64,000 nucleotides of DNA from GCA-2731375 sp964344935. GTDB lineage: Bacteria > Pseudomonadota > Alphaproteobacteria > GCA-2731375. Shown one piece after another: positions 7,826 to 16,883 of the stretch. Numbering within the stretch: the first letter of the stretch is position 1; each line of letters begins with the position of its first letter. The stretch is from contig CAYFPL010000002.1 of the NCBI GenBank assembly GCA_964344935.1, forward strand, positions 310,001-374,000. The letters are read 5' to 3'. The notes beneath the pieces were generated by a model, which was not told the origin of the DNA, ran no database searches, and saw only the letters and a list, made by a program, of their open reading frames with translations. The position numbers and the translations under genes are program-made.

Positions 7826-8515
7826 ATGAGAAAAGCAAGTTATGTCTCGAAACTCGCCTTCGCCGCCCTGCTGCTGTGCGCTGCCGCCGGCTGTTCGTCC
7901 AACCCGCCCGAGGCGGGAAATGAACCATCGGCCCGCTACCCCCTCAAGTCGGACAGCCGCCTCGTCACTCATGCCGTCGTCTTCCAGGCAAAGGATAACG
8001 CTTTCGGCAAACGCGAGACAGGGCGCCTGAACGCCTTTCTAGGGCATTTTTTCAGAAATGGCGGCGGTAAGATCGAAGTCCGCCAAGCCGCAAGCAGCAA
8101 TATGAACCAAGCGAAAGCACGGTTGGATCATCTACGCAGCCACATGCTGCGCCAGGGTGTGCGCGGCAATGAGATATCTGTTCAGCAGTTGGAAGGGAGC
8201 CACGACGACGATGGCCCCATCATCCTCAGTTTCACGTCATATACAGTGAAGACTTTCGGCTGTCCCAACCGCAACGTCGCAACAGCCCATAACCCCTCCA
8301 ACGTCCAGCACCCGGACATGGGTTGCTCGATCCGTTCGAATATCGCCAACATGATCGCCAACCCGGCTGATCTGGAAGAACCGCGCGCCGCACAACCGGC
8401 GGATGCCATGCGGCGCAGCCGGGTCTTACAAAGCTACCGTGCGGGTCTGGCGACGGAAGCAGCCCGGGGCGACAACGAGGCGGGCGGCTCTATCCGCGCC
8501 CTGGGCGGCAACTAA
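7826..8515 (+). CDS. cpaD: Pilus assembly lipoprotein CpaD
   Basis: CpaD is a Tad-system outer-membrane lipoprotein that helps localise or stabilise the secretin. The N-terminus shows a basic start, a hydrophobic stretch and a lipobox ending in CAAAGC. The family's C-terminal marker is present: a DMGCSIRSNIANMIANPADL segment with the conserved Cys, Asn and ADL. It has 229 residues, the usual size. It lies 16 bases after cpaC and before cpaE, the conventional order. The tail after the conserved segment is Arg/Ala-rich. Confidence 0.88.
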   Translation: MRKASYVSKLAFAALLLCAAAGCSSNPPEAGNEPSARYPLKSDSRLVTHAVVFQAKDNAFGKRETGRLNAFLGHFFRNGGGKIEVRQAASSNMNQAKARLDHLRSHMLRQGVRGNEISVQQLEGSHDDDGPIILSFTSYTVKTFGCPNRNVATAHNPSNVQHPDMGCSIRSNIANMIANPADLEEPRAAQPADAMRRSRVLQSYRAGLATEAARGDNEAGGSIRALGGN

Positions 8516-8581
8516 GACTCATGGTGACGGCAAGGATGAGGGATGTAAGTTGCAAACTGTACGGTTCGAGGGAGTGGCGCC

Positions 8582-9787
8582 ATTCTTAGGATAAACGTCA
8601 ATGCCTGGCTCTTGACGGAGGAATCCCAGACCGCGGTGGTCGATGGTTTGGGCGACCGCAAGCTTTCGCGGTCGAATGTCGATGCACGGATGGGCGGCAT
8701 CAACGCCGCCATTGCCCACTACCAGGAAAACGCGACGCCTCAATTGATCGTTCTTGAGTCCGATTCAGACGGCGACGAGATGCTGAGCGAATTGGAACGC
8801 TTGGCGGAAGTTTGCGACCCCGGCACCAACGTCCTTTTGATGGGAACGTCCAACGACATTAACCTGTACCGAGAACTGATCCGGCGCGGCGTTGCGGAAT
8901 ATCTGGTTGGTCAAGTTGCACCACGACAGATTTTAGAAGCCGTCACCAATATATTCGAGGATCCCGAAGCCCCGCCTATGGGCAGGTCCATCGCCTTCAT
9001 GGGCAGTCGCGGTGGTGGCGGCTCTTCGTCCATCGCTCACAACACAGCCTGGCATCTGGGCCAGGAATATGGCGAAGAAGTCTCAGTCATCGATCTCGAT
9101 GTGACCTTTGGCACCGCGGCCTTGTCTTTCAATCTTGAAACCCAGCAAACTCTGGAGCAGGCCCTTGCCGACCCCAGCCGTCTGGACGATCAATTGCTGG
9201 AACGGTTCTTGATCGAGTACGACGAAAATGTCCGTCTGTTGGCCTCGCCTTCGAACCTGAATGTTGAAGAGCGGATCATGACGGATTCCCTGGATCAGCT
9301 CCTGGACCTGGTACGCCGACGCTCCTCTTTCGTCGTGCTCGATGTCCCGCATCGCTGGGCACCGTGGGTTCAACAGGTTTTGCTGGACGCCGATGAAACC
9401 GTCGTGGTTGGTGTATTGGACTTATCCGGCCTGCGCGATACCAAGAATCTCGTCGACCGCTTGCGCCAGCAGCGAGGCGACAACTCGCCCGTACACATGG
9501 TGCTGAACCACCAAGGCGCCTTCAAAAAGACGGAGCTTTCCCCAAAAGATTTTGAGACGGCTATCGAAATCGAACCCGACGTGGTAATTCCTCACGCCCC
9601 GGTTCTGTTCGGTACAGCATCGAACAATGGACAGATGGTGGGTCAAGTTAACGGGAAGCACAAATCCGTCGAAGCCTTGCAGGAATTGGCTATACTGGTC
9701 AGCGGACGGGCTCCGCAGAAAAAGGCCAAAAAGGGTCTATTGGATCAATTGAAGTTGACGAAGAAGGCGAAAGCTAAGGCGAGCTGA
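8582..9787 (+). CDS. cpaE: Pilus assembly protein CpaE/TadZ (MinD-like), start unresolved
   Basis: CpaE/TadZ is a MinD/ParA-like localisation factor for the Tad machine with an atypical receiver domain at the N-terminus. The ATPase part has a deviant P-loop (GSRGGGGSSSIAHN) without the usual lysine, as in Caulobacter CpaE. The receiver domain homology (RINVNAWLLTEES, then GGINAAIAHYQ) begins about 10 codons before the first ordinary start, TTG 8612. Upstream in frame there is a stop at 8546 and no ATG, GTG or TTG. I therefore give ATT 8582 as the provisional start, since GAGGGAG lies 7 bases before it. The alternative is a one-base frameshift near 8585, joining the frame that starts at TTG 8550. 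Confidence 0.85.
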   Translation: MLRINVNAWLLTEESQTAVVDGLGDRKLSRSNVDARMGGINAAIAHYQENATPQLIVLESDSDGDEMLSELERLAEVCDPGTNVLLMGTSNDINLYRELIRRGVAEYLVGQVAPRQILEAVTNIFEDPEAPPMGRSIAFMGSRGGGGSSSIAHNTAWHLGQEYGEEVSVIDLDVTFGTAALSFNLETQQTLEQALADPSRLDDQLLERFLIEYDENVRLLASPSNLNVEERIMTDSLDQLLDLVRRRSSFVVLDVPHRWAPWVQQVLLDADETVVVGVLDLSGLRDTKNLVDRLRQQRGDNSPVHMVLNHQGAFKKTELSPKDFETAIEIEPDVVIPHAPVLFGTASNNGQMVGQVNGKHKSVEALQELAILVSGRAPQKKAKKGLLDQLKLTKKAKAKAS

Positions 9788-9789
9788 TC

Positions 9790-11244
9790 ATGTTTGGTAA
9801 ACGGACGGGCGGGCCGGAAGCAAGAACCGAAGCCCCGCCGCAAACACCCACCGTTGAGAAGAAAGCGGAGCAACCCGTTCGCGTTCACGAGGAAGCTACA
9901 CCGGCTTCCCCCCCTGCGCCGCGTGCGGTGGAGCCCGAGTCCATTTCCACTCCCGATCATAGCGATCTGTTTGGTGACGAACGGGACCGTTACAACGAGA
10001 CAAAGCAAAGCATATTTTCCTCCCTGGTCGAAGCCGTCGATCTGACGGAATTGGGCAAGCTCGAATCTTCGCAAGTCCGCGAGGAAATTACCGACATCGT
10101 CGGTGAAATCATCGCCATGAAAGCCATGGTGTTGTCCAGTTCGGAACAACAAGCCCTAATTACTGACATCTGCAATGACGTACTTGGCCTAGGCCCGTTG
10201 GAGCCGCTTTTGGAGCGGGACGACATCGCCGATATCATGGTCAACGGCGCGGAGAAGGTCTACATCGAGGTCAATGGTCAGATCGAATTGACCGATATTC
10301 GCTTCCGCGACAATGCGCAGCTAATGAACATCTGCCAGCGCATCGTCTCGGCAGTGGGACGGCGGGTCGATGAAGCCAGCCCCATCTGCGATGCCCGATT
10401 GCTGGACGGCAGCCGTGTCAATGTGATCGCACCGCCCCTCGCGATCGATGGCGCTACACTGACGATCCGCAAATTTAAGAAGGACAAACTGCGCCTACAG
10501 AATTTGGTGGATTTCGGATCCATCACTCCCATGGGCGCGAAGCTGCTCGGCGTCATCGGCGCTTGCCGCTTGAATATCCTGGTATCGGGCGGCACCGGCT
10601 CCGGCAAGACAACACTATTGAACGCCTTGACCGCATTTATCGAAGAGGGCGAGAGGACGATCACCTGCGAGGACTCGGCCGAACTGCAATTGCAGCAGCC
10701 CCACGTGGTACGCCTTGAAACCCGCCCGCCCAACCTTGAGGGGGCAGGCGAGATCACCATGCGCGACCTGGTCAAGAACTGCCTGCGCATGCGTCCCGAG
10801 CGCATAATCGTCGGCGAGGTACGCGGACCGGAGGCGTTCGATTTGCTGCAGGCCATGAATACGGGACATGACGGCTCCATGGGCACGATCCATGCCAACA
10901 ATCCGCGCGAGGCCGTCAGCCGCGTTGAGAATATGATTGCCATGGGCGGCTTCAACCTTCCCGCCAAGACCGTCCGCGAGCAGATTTCTTCCGCCGTCCA
11001 CGTGATCGTGCAGGCGGCGCGGCTGCGCGATGGCAGCCGCAAGATCACCCATGTTACAGAGGTGGTCGGCATGGAAGGGGACGTGGTGACGCTGCAGGAT
11101 CTCTATACCTATGAAATCTTGGGCGAGGATGAGAATGGCAAGCTGATCGGCGAACACAAGCCGACTGGATTGCGGCCATCATTCTGGGACCGGGCGAAAT
11201 ATTTCGGCCGGGAGCAGGACCTAGTCGAGGCACTAGGCATGTAG
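9790..11244 (+). CDS. cpaF: Tad secretion ATPase CpaF/TadA
   Basis: CpaF/TadA is a hexameric cytoplasmic ATPase of the VirB11/GspE family that powers Flp pilus assembly (484 residues). The N-terminal about 75 residues are Pro/Glu-rich linker. The N-terminal domain follows (IADIMVNGAEKVYIE), then Walker A GGTGSGKTT at residues 267-275, the Asp/His boxes, a Walker B-like region around RMRPERIIVGEVRG and the MGTIHANNP segment. It begins 2 bases after the cpaE stop. Every motif needed for an active ATPase is present. Confidence 0.95.
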   Translation: MFGKRTGGPEARTEAPPQTPTVEKKAEQPVRVHEEATPASPPAPRAVEPESISTPDHSDLFGDERDRYNETKQSIFSSLVEAVDLTELGKLESSQVREEITDIVGEIIAMKAMVLSSSEQQALITDICNDVLGLGPLEPLLERDDIADIMVNGAEKVYIEVNGQIELTDIRFRDNAQLMNICQRIVSAVGRRVDEASPICDARLLDGSRVNVIAPPLAIDGATLTIRKFKKDKLRLQNLVDFGSITPMGAKLLGVIGACRLNILVSGGTGSGKTTLLNALTAFIEEGERTITCEDSAELQLQQPHVVRLETRPPNLEGAGEITMRDLVKNCLRMRPERIIVGEVRGPEAFDLLQAMNTGHDGSMGTIHANNPREAVSRVENMIAMGGFNLPAKTVREQISSAVHVIVQAARLRDGSRKITHVTEVVGMEGDVVTLQDLYTYEILGEDENGKLIGEHKPTGLRPSFWDRAKYFGREQDLVEALGM

Positions 11245-11310
11245 TTACCAACCCCGCGGCTCAGTGTGGTCCGGGCCGGTCGGGTTGGGCGATTGATTTA
11301 GGAGACGGGC

Positions 11311-12303
11311 ATGGACCTTGGCATACTGGTTTTCGCAGTCGCCGGCGCTGTCTTCCTGACGATGACCGTACTGACCTTCCTTGTCATCATGCCGCAGCTC
11401 AAAGCGCGGTCAAACCTGAAACACCGCATGGCCGTCGTATCCGGCCAGGTACGGGTGGGCCGCAGCGGACGCAGCGGGCGCAATGACGGCGGCAGCCGAA
11501 AGCGGGACATCCAGTCCCGCCTGCGCGAATTGGAAGAGGCCAAGACCAAGAAGTCCTTTGCGGTGAAAATGCGCGAGGTCCTGCGTCAGGCCGGATTGCG
11601 CACTTCCCTGCGGAACTATTTCCTCTTGTGCGGCGCTTTGTCGATCGTATCCGGCGCGATCTACTTGCTGATGGGATATCCACAAGTGGGCGTCTTGCCC
11701 GTCGCCATCACGGTCGGCTTCGGCTTGCCGCGCTACGTGGTCCGCAGCATGTCGAAACGGCGGATCAAGAAGTTTACCAAAGAGTTTGCCAACGCCGTGG
11801 ACGTAATCGTGCGCGGCATCAAATCGGGATTGCCGGTCGGTGAATGCCTCAATGTGATCGCCGTGGAAAGCCCTGAACCGGTCGCCGGCGTGTTCCGGGA
11901 AATTGTGGAATCGCAAAAGCTGGGGCTGACCCTGGATGATGCCCTGGAACGGGCGCAGGAACAGCTCAAGACACCGGAACTCCAATTTTTTGCCATTGTT
12001 TTGGCGATCCAGGCACAGACCGGCGGCAATCTGGCGGACACGCTCTCGAACCTGTCGGGGATACTGCGCGACCGCAAGAAGATGGCGGATAAGGTCAAGG
12101 CGCTGTCCTCGGAAGCAAAATCCTCCGCCGGCATTATCGGCTCGCTGCCCTTCCTCATGACGGGTCTGTTGTATCTGGTCAGCCCGGACTACATCACGCC
12201 ACTGTTCACCGATAATCTGGGGCAGATTCTCATCGCTTGCGGATTGTTCTGGATGACCTGCGGCGTCCTCATCATGAAACAGATGATCAACTTCGAAGTC
12301 TGA
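11311..12303 (+). CDS. tadB: Tad inner-membrane platform protein TadB
   Basis: TadB is a type II secretion F-family membrane protein (330 residues) and one of two platform subunits that engage the CpaF ATPase. It has an N-terminal transmembrane segment and a basic linker around residues 50-75. The F domain follows, with the VIVRGIKSGLPVGE and QTGGNLADTLSNLSG signatures, then two C-terminal membrane helices. ATG at 11311 has TAGGAGA upstream. Its stop overlaps the start of tadC by one base (TGATG), so the two are translationally coupled. Confidence 0.92.
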   Translation: MDLGILVFAVAGAVFLTMTVLTFLVIMPQLKARSNLKHRMAVVSGQVRVGRSGRSGRNDGGSRKRDIQSRLRELEEAKTKKSFAVKMREVLRQAGLRTSLRNYFLLCGALSIVSGAIYLLMGYPQVGVLPVAITVGFGLPRYVVRSMSKRRIKKFTKEFANAVDVIVRGIKSGLPVGECLNVIAVESPEPVAGVFREIVESQKLGLTLDDALERAQEQLKTPELQFFAIVLAIQAQTGGNLADTLSNLSGILRDRKKMADKVKALSSEAKSSAGIIGSLPFLMTGLLYLVSPDYITPLFTDNLGQILIACGLFWMTCGVLIMKQMINFEV

Positions 12304-13262
12304 TGGATTCCCTACTCGCACCGGAAAATATCATCATCGCGCTGGGCAGCATCGGCGCCTTCCTGACCATTGTCGCCTTCGGCATGCCCTTCATCGGCAG
12401 TGACAATCTGCGTTCCAGGCTGAAGACGGTTTCTGCCCGGCGCGAGGAATTGAGCGCCCAGGCCCGAAAGAAGTTTGCCACCCAGCCCTCCACAATCCGA
12501 CAACAGGCGGGCAAGGGCTATGTCATGTTTTTGGTCGACAAGCTGAAGCTGATCAATCCCGCCGACAGCGACGGCATCAAAAGCAAGCTGGCACAGGCGG
12601 GCATGCGGTCCGAAGCGCATTTGTACACCTATGCCTTCTTCCGCTTTGTCGCACCCATATTGTTCGGACTTTTGACCGCGCTATACCTGTTCGTATTGGC
12701 GGACGTGGAGATGGGAGCCACTGCCAAGCTGCTTTATTCATTCGGCGCGGCAATGATCGGTTTCTTCCTGCCCCAGATCATCATCAAGAATAAGATTCAG
12801 AACCGGCAGAAAAATATACAGAAGGTTTTTCCCGATGCCATGGACCTCATGGTGATCTGCGTCGAGGCGGGCCTATCCATGGAAGCTGCGTTTCACCGGG
12901 TGGCAGACGAATTGCAGGAACAGGGGCCGGAATTGGCCGAAGAACTAGGTCTGACCACCGCCGAACTTGCCTTCCTGCCCGATCGGCGCCAGGCCCTTAC
13001 TAACCTTTCGGACCGAACTGGGTTGCCGGCGGTCAAAGCCTTGGTAACAGCCCTGGCTCAGGCCGAAAAATATGGCACGCCCGTCAGTGTCAGCCTGCGC
13101 GTACTTTCCCAGGAGCAGCGGGATGAACGCATGAGCCGCGCCGAACAAAAGGCCGGCGCCCTGCCCGCCCAGCTTACCGTGCCGATGATCGTATTTTTCC
13201 TGCCTGTGCTGTTTATCGTGCTAATTGGCCCGGCGGTGATCAAGGCTATCAATACGCTATAG
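12303..13262 (+). CDS. tadC: Tad inner-membrane platform protein TadC
   Basis: TadC is the second F-family platform subunit (319 residues), partner of TadB. The F-domain core reads FPDAMDLMVICVEAGLSMEAAF, with the conserved ALAQAEKYGTPVS segment after it and two membrane helices at the C-terminus. The ATG at 12303 overlaps the tadB stop. An in-frame upstream start at 12237 would lie inside tadB and is rejected. This gene ends the + strand assembly run. The following gene converges on it 13 bases away. Confidence 0.92.
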   Translation: MDSLLAPENIIIALGSIGAFLTIVAFGMPFIGSDNLRSRLKTVSARREELSAQARKKFATQPSTIRQQAGKGYVMFLVDKLKLINPADSDGIKSKLAQAGMRSEAHLYTYAFFRFVAPILFGLLTALYLFVLADVEMGATAKLLYSFGAAMIGFFLPQIIIKNKIQNRQKNIQKVFPDAMDLMVICVEAGLSMEAAFHRVADELQEQGPELAEELGLTTAELAFLPDRRQALTNLSDRTGLPAVKALVTALAQAEKYGTPVSVSLRVLSQEQRDERMSRAEQKAGALPAQLTVPMIVFFLPVLFIVLIGPAVIKAINTL

Positions 13263-13275
13263 GGTACCCGGATTG

Positions 13276-15057
13276 TCAGGGAACTGGCATCAATAGGCAG
13301 GGCACATCCCGTATCGCCAATTTCAAACAGGTTTCATCAACCATATCCCGGCGCGGCACGGCCTGGGAATTGATGCGATAGAAGACCCCACGTTCTGGCA
13401 CATCGACGGATTCGATGATCAATTCAACCTTTGCCAACAAATCGCTATGGGCCGCGACGATCTTGTCGCGCATATCTTCAGCCCCCTGCATGGAGCGGAA
13501 ACTGCCCAATTGCAGGCGAAATCCACCGGCGGCCGGGTCAGCGGCGGCCTCCACCTTTGGATTTGCTTCAGCAGCCGTCTTGGGCGGTGCGGCGGCGGCG
13601 AGTTTCGCTGCCGCCTCGATCGGCGATTGTGCGGCCCTTTCCTGGCCGTTTTCCGCCTTTTCGGTTCTTTCGGCTGCCGCCAGTCTCGCCGCCAGTTCAA
13701 TGGCCGACTGAGCTGTCCGCTGCTCGCCATCATTGCCTTTCGAATCCGGTTCGCTAGCAACGGCGATGCCTGGTGTAGCATTTTCCTCTTTGTCCCCGGT
13801 TTCGGGACTTTTCGCCGGCTGTGGCATGCCGGTTTGGTCACCGCCGGCCGTTAAAGCGGTTGCTGTGCTGGGTCTATCGTCGTCTTTCGCGTCATCCTGT
13901 GAAGCCAATGCCTGGGCGCCCTCGGCAGGTGCCTTGGGGGTGCCGTTCTGGACCATCTTCGCCTCTGGCTCCTCACCGGCATCTGGCACTTTGGGAGCGG
14001 CAGTCATCTTGGGCTGACGTTCAATATCCGTCGATCCCCCGTTGCTATCCTCGATCTTGGAGGATTTAGCTTCCTCTGCTTCTGGTTCTTTGCCTGCGGT
14101 TTCCTGTGTCGTTGACGCTTCCTTTTTCGTCGGCTTTGGCGCTACCGTCTTGTCCGCCCTCTTGGCAGGCAATACCTCCTTAGCTACGACTTCCGCCGGC
14201 GGCAGCTTCTCCTGCTTGCCGGACATTTTTGCGCCCGTCGATGCGGGTTTTGCAGGCGGCGCCGGCACCACATCACCGCCCTCGCCTGTCCGCAGCTGCC
14301 GATAATAGGCCATGTTGTGATCCGCGATATTTGGCGGCATATCCCTGCGGACATACTGCTCGGCTGCCGCCAGATCACCCTTCATGGCATAGAGCAGGGC
14401 CAAATTTTGTCGCATTCTAGGCGTTGCTTCCGGCAATGCAGCCGCCCGCTCCAGGAATTCCACGGCCTCATCCAGACGGCCAGCTTGGGCCATGGACAGA
14501 GCGAAATTGTTCATCACCACAGCGTTCTCGGGCGAAACGGACAGGGCCTGGCGATAACGCCTTTCAGCTTGCTCATACATTCCGATGCGGTCATGTGCGA
14601 TCGCCATGGCAACAAGGATATCCCAGCGTTTTGCCTCCAATTCAGCATCCACACGGGAAAGGGTATCCACCGCCTTCAGCGGTTCGCCCAGGGCCAATTG
14701 CACTTTACCCAGTTCGGAACGCAAGTCGTGATTCTTTGGCGCCAGTTTCAGGGCGCGAAGGACGATTGCCTGGGCTTCGCGCGCCTGCTGCAGATGACGC
14801 AGGCTACGCGCCAGTCCCACGACGGCGGCAATATCCTTGTCATTTCGTTGATAAAGGTTGCGGTAGTAGCTGACGGCGGCGGCATAATCGCGGCGTTTTT
14901 CGAAGCTTTCTGCGGCTTGATACAGGCTGCGGTCCAAGCGTTCCAGTTCAGCCGGTTTTTCGACGGGCTGTTGCGCCACGCATCCCGCCAACAACAAACC
15001 ACCAAAGCCCCCAATCGCGGCTGGGAAGATGGCTCGGAAGGAAATATCCTTCTTCAT
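13276..15057 (-). CDS. TPR lipoprotein with C-terminal SPOR domain (TadD-like)
   Basis: This is a 593-residue exported protein. It has a lipobox (LLLAGC) near residue 26 and about five tetratricopeptide repeats over residues 40-270, as in TadD lipoproteins of Tad loci. A long Lys/Glu/Ala/Pro-rich linker (about 280-510) includes two near-copies of AQSxIExAAxLAAA. The C-terminus is a SPOR domain (FRLQLGSFRSMQGAEDM onward), a fold that binds denuded peptidoglycan. It lies opposite to the tad genes, with its start facing the 15344 gene across a 286-base AT-rich gap. A SPOR domain is not usual in TadD. Role inferred: outer-membrane/peptidoglycan-anchored accessory of the pilus. Confidence 0.78.
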   Translation of the reverse strand: MKKDISFRAIFPAAIGGFGGLLLAGCVAQQPVEKPAELERLDRSLYQAAESFEKRRDYAAAVSYYRNLYQRNDKDIAAVVGLARSLRHLQQAREAQAIVLRALKLAPKNHDLRSELGKVQLALGEPLKAVDTLSRVDAELEAKRWDILVAMAIAHDRIGMYEQAERRYRQALSVSPENAVVMNNFALSMAQAGRLDEAVEFLERAAALPEATPRMRQNLALLYAMKGDLAAAEQYVRRDMPPNIADHNMAYYRQLRTGEGGDVVPAPPAKPASTGAKMSGKQEKLPPAEVVAKEVLPAKRADKTVAPKPTKKEASTTQETAGKEPEAEEAKSSKIEDSNGGSTDIERQPKMTAAPKVPDAGEEPEAKMVQNGTPKAPAEGAQALASQDDAKDDDRPSTATALTAGGDQTGMPQPAKSPETGDKEENATPGIAVASEPDSKGNDGEQRTAQSAIELAARLAAAERTEKAENGQERAAQSPIEAAAKLAAAAPPKTAAEANPKVEAAADPAAGGFRLQLGSFRSMQGAEDMRDKIVAAHSDLLAKVELIIESVDVPERGVFYRINSQAVPRRDMVDETCLKLAIRDVPCLLMPVP

Positions 15058-15343
15058 GTTTTTTCCTGTACGCAGTTGTCCGGCGCGCAGCAGCTTACTA
15101 TTGTAATCCAGATAGTGATAACAACATAGGATACAATGGCAAATACTTCCATCATCTTCCTAAATTCGTGCGATAATTTGCCTTTTTGGTTGTTATGGTT
15201 AAGGATTCATTTTCAAATGGGCGCTAATAATTTAGCATAACAGATGATTGACGGTTCCGAATGTGGTATTTTTCTGACTCGATCAATGGCCCAAATTGGA
15301 TCGGCTCCGCGAATACGAAGTCAGACATGATCGAGGGCACAAA

Positions 15344-15922
15344 ATGAGAACACGCGTATCGCTCTTTGGACGGCCGGCGTTGCTGATGGTGGCCCTGTTT
15401 GCGTTGCTGATTGCGTCGCCCGGTTCGGCCAAGGAAAGAGGTGTCGTCAACGTCGAAATCGGCAAGGCCAAAATGCTCGAATTGAAGAGCCCGCCAGATG
15501 TTGTGGTGCTGGGTAATCCACTGGTCGCCGATATCGTCGTGGAAGGTAACGGCGCATTGTTTCTGCTCGGCCGAGAGCCCGGGGAAACCAACCTGACGAT
15601 ATTGGACGAAGAGGGCAAGGTCTTGCTGAATACCGCCGTTGTGGTCGGGCCAGTCAAGAAACGCCGAGTTACCGTTGATCGCGGACCGCAGTCATTTACC
15701 TTGAGCTGTAATCCGCGCTGTTCGCCTGTGGCGACGCCGCAGGGCACTGGCGCCACCACGGCAGTTGCGGCGCAAGGCGCGGGTGGGGAAGCACCGGCCG
15801 AAGGCGCCGGCGGCGGCCAGGCACAAGGCGGTCAGGCCGCCCCGGCCGGGGGCGCGCCGAACAATGCTGACCTTGCCAATGCCTTGAGTGGCCTAATGGG
15901 TAACCAGCCATCATCGCAGTGA
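15344..15922 (+). CDS. Stand-alone pilus-assembly N-domain protein (CpaC-N-like)
   Basis: This 192-residue exported protein has a signal peptide (first about 30 residues, ending SPGSA). A single domain resembles the N-terminal domain of CpaC: KMLELKSPPDVVVLGNPLVADI, then LLGREPGETNLTILDEEG. There is no secretin domain. The C-terminal third is Gly/Ala/Gln-rich low complexity, after a short Cys-containing segment (LSCNPRCSP). Start: ATG 15344, chosen over a TTG at 15296 because the signal peptide then begins naturally. It precedes the response regulator by 35 bases. Role unknown, presumably a periplasmic helper of the pilus. Confidence 0.72.
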   Translation: MRTRVSLFGRPALLMVALFALLIASPGSAKERGVVNVEIGKAKMLELKSPPDVVVLGNPLVADIVVEGNGALFLLGREPGETNLTILDEEGKVLLNTAVVVGPVKKRRVTVDRGPQSFTLSCNPRCSPVATPQGTGATTAVAAQGAGGEAPAEGAGGGQAQGGQAAPAGGAPNNADLANALSGLMGNQPSSQ

Positions 15923-15957
15923 GGCATGGTCTGCTCGCGATCTGGGGATAGAACGAC

Positions 15958-16845
15958 ATGAAAGTCTTGGTTGCCGATTCCGATCCGCTGTTTTCACGGC
16001 TTTTGAAGTCCAGGCTTGAGAAGTGGGGGCATCGGGTCACGGTCGTGCACGACGGCGGGCAAGCCTATGACGTCATCGCCAAAGAACCCTACCGGATGAT
16101 CATCATGGACTATGAACTGCCGACCATCGATGGCCTGGAGTTGTGTCGGCGCATCCGCAAGATAGAGCGACCCCGTTACACCTACATCATGTTCTATGCC
16201 GACTTTGCGGAAAAAGAAGCGGTTATGGCGTCGCTGGAGGCAGGTGCCGATGATTATCTTTCCAAACCGTTGAATACGACAGAACTCCAACTCCGTATCA
16301 AGGCCGGCAAACGACTGTTGAACACCGAAGACATGCTACGAGAGGGGGCCGGGAACGATATCAGCACGGGCGTCGTCAACGACGCTTCTTTCCGGGAGTT
16401 CTTCCGCGTCGTCATCGCCGAGAGCATTAGGGCCAATAAGCAAGGTGCCCTTTTGTACGTCACTGTCGTAAATCATGGCCCCACGCTGGCAGCACATGGC
16501 TTTAACCCGACGGAATCCATGATGGCAGGCCTGGCAAACCTGCTACGGAAATTATCCCGAAACTCTGATCTGGTGGCGCGCCTGTCCGATGACACCTTCT
16601 GTATCATGTTGCAGCACACCAATTGGGATAAGTGCATTCCGGTAGCGGAAAAGATCGCGTTTCAGGCACCCAATATCACCGTCATGCTGGAAAACGGCTC
16701 AATCGCGCCGGAAGTGGAAATGAGTGCGACGAACTTTCCCCAGGAAGGCATGGATTACCAGCAAATCTTGGATGAAGGTGAGCGCATTCCTTACGTCATC
16801 GGTTCTCAGCCCAGTCCCGAGAACCAGGCCGCGCCCGGCGAGTAA
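15958..16845 (+). CDS. Response regulator: CheY-like receiver + degenerate GGDEF-like domain
   Basis: This protein has 295 residues. Residues 1-118 form a receiver domain with acidic pocket D7/D9, phospho-acceptor D51 (MIIMDYELP) and the conserved lysine in LSKPLN. The C-terminal half resembles a diguanylate cyclase fold: SDLVARLSDDTFCIMLQHT aligns with the segment holding GGDEF, but the signature reads SDDTF, so catalysis is not expected. It may bind a nucleotide or act as a protein-interaction module. No histidine kinase is nearby. Its place at the end of the pilus region suggests control of pilus or surface behaviour. That link is inference. Confidence 0.75.
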   Translation: MKVLVADSDPLFSRLLKSRLEKWGHRVTVVHDGGQAYDVIAKEPYRMIIMDYELPTIDGLELCRRIRKIERPRYTYIMFYADFAEKEAVMASLEAGADDYLSKPLNTTELQLRIKAGKRLLNTEDMLREGAGNDISTGVVNDASFREFFRVVIAESIRANKQGALLYVTVVNHGPTLAAHGFNPTESMMAGLANLLRKLSRNSDLVARLSDDTFCIMLQHTNWDKCIPVAEKIAFQAPNITVMLENGSIAPEVEMSATNFPQEGMDYQQILDEGERIPYVIGSQPSPENQAAPGE

Positions 16846-16883
16846 ATTCGCGAAACGGACCGAGCCGCCTCCCGACCTATCTT

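Noticed and set aside
8612..9787. CpaE lacking the Walker A lysine as a sign of an inactive gene
   Set aside because: Caulobacter CpaE and other members have the same Gly/Ser-rich deviant P-loop, so it is normal for the family.
14317..15129. 270-residue + strand open frame inside the TPR/SPOR gene
   Set aside because: The opposite strand has clear TPR and SPOR sequence; this frame has Cys/His-rich nonsense composition.
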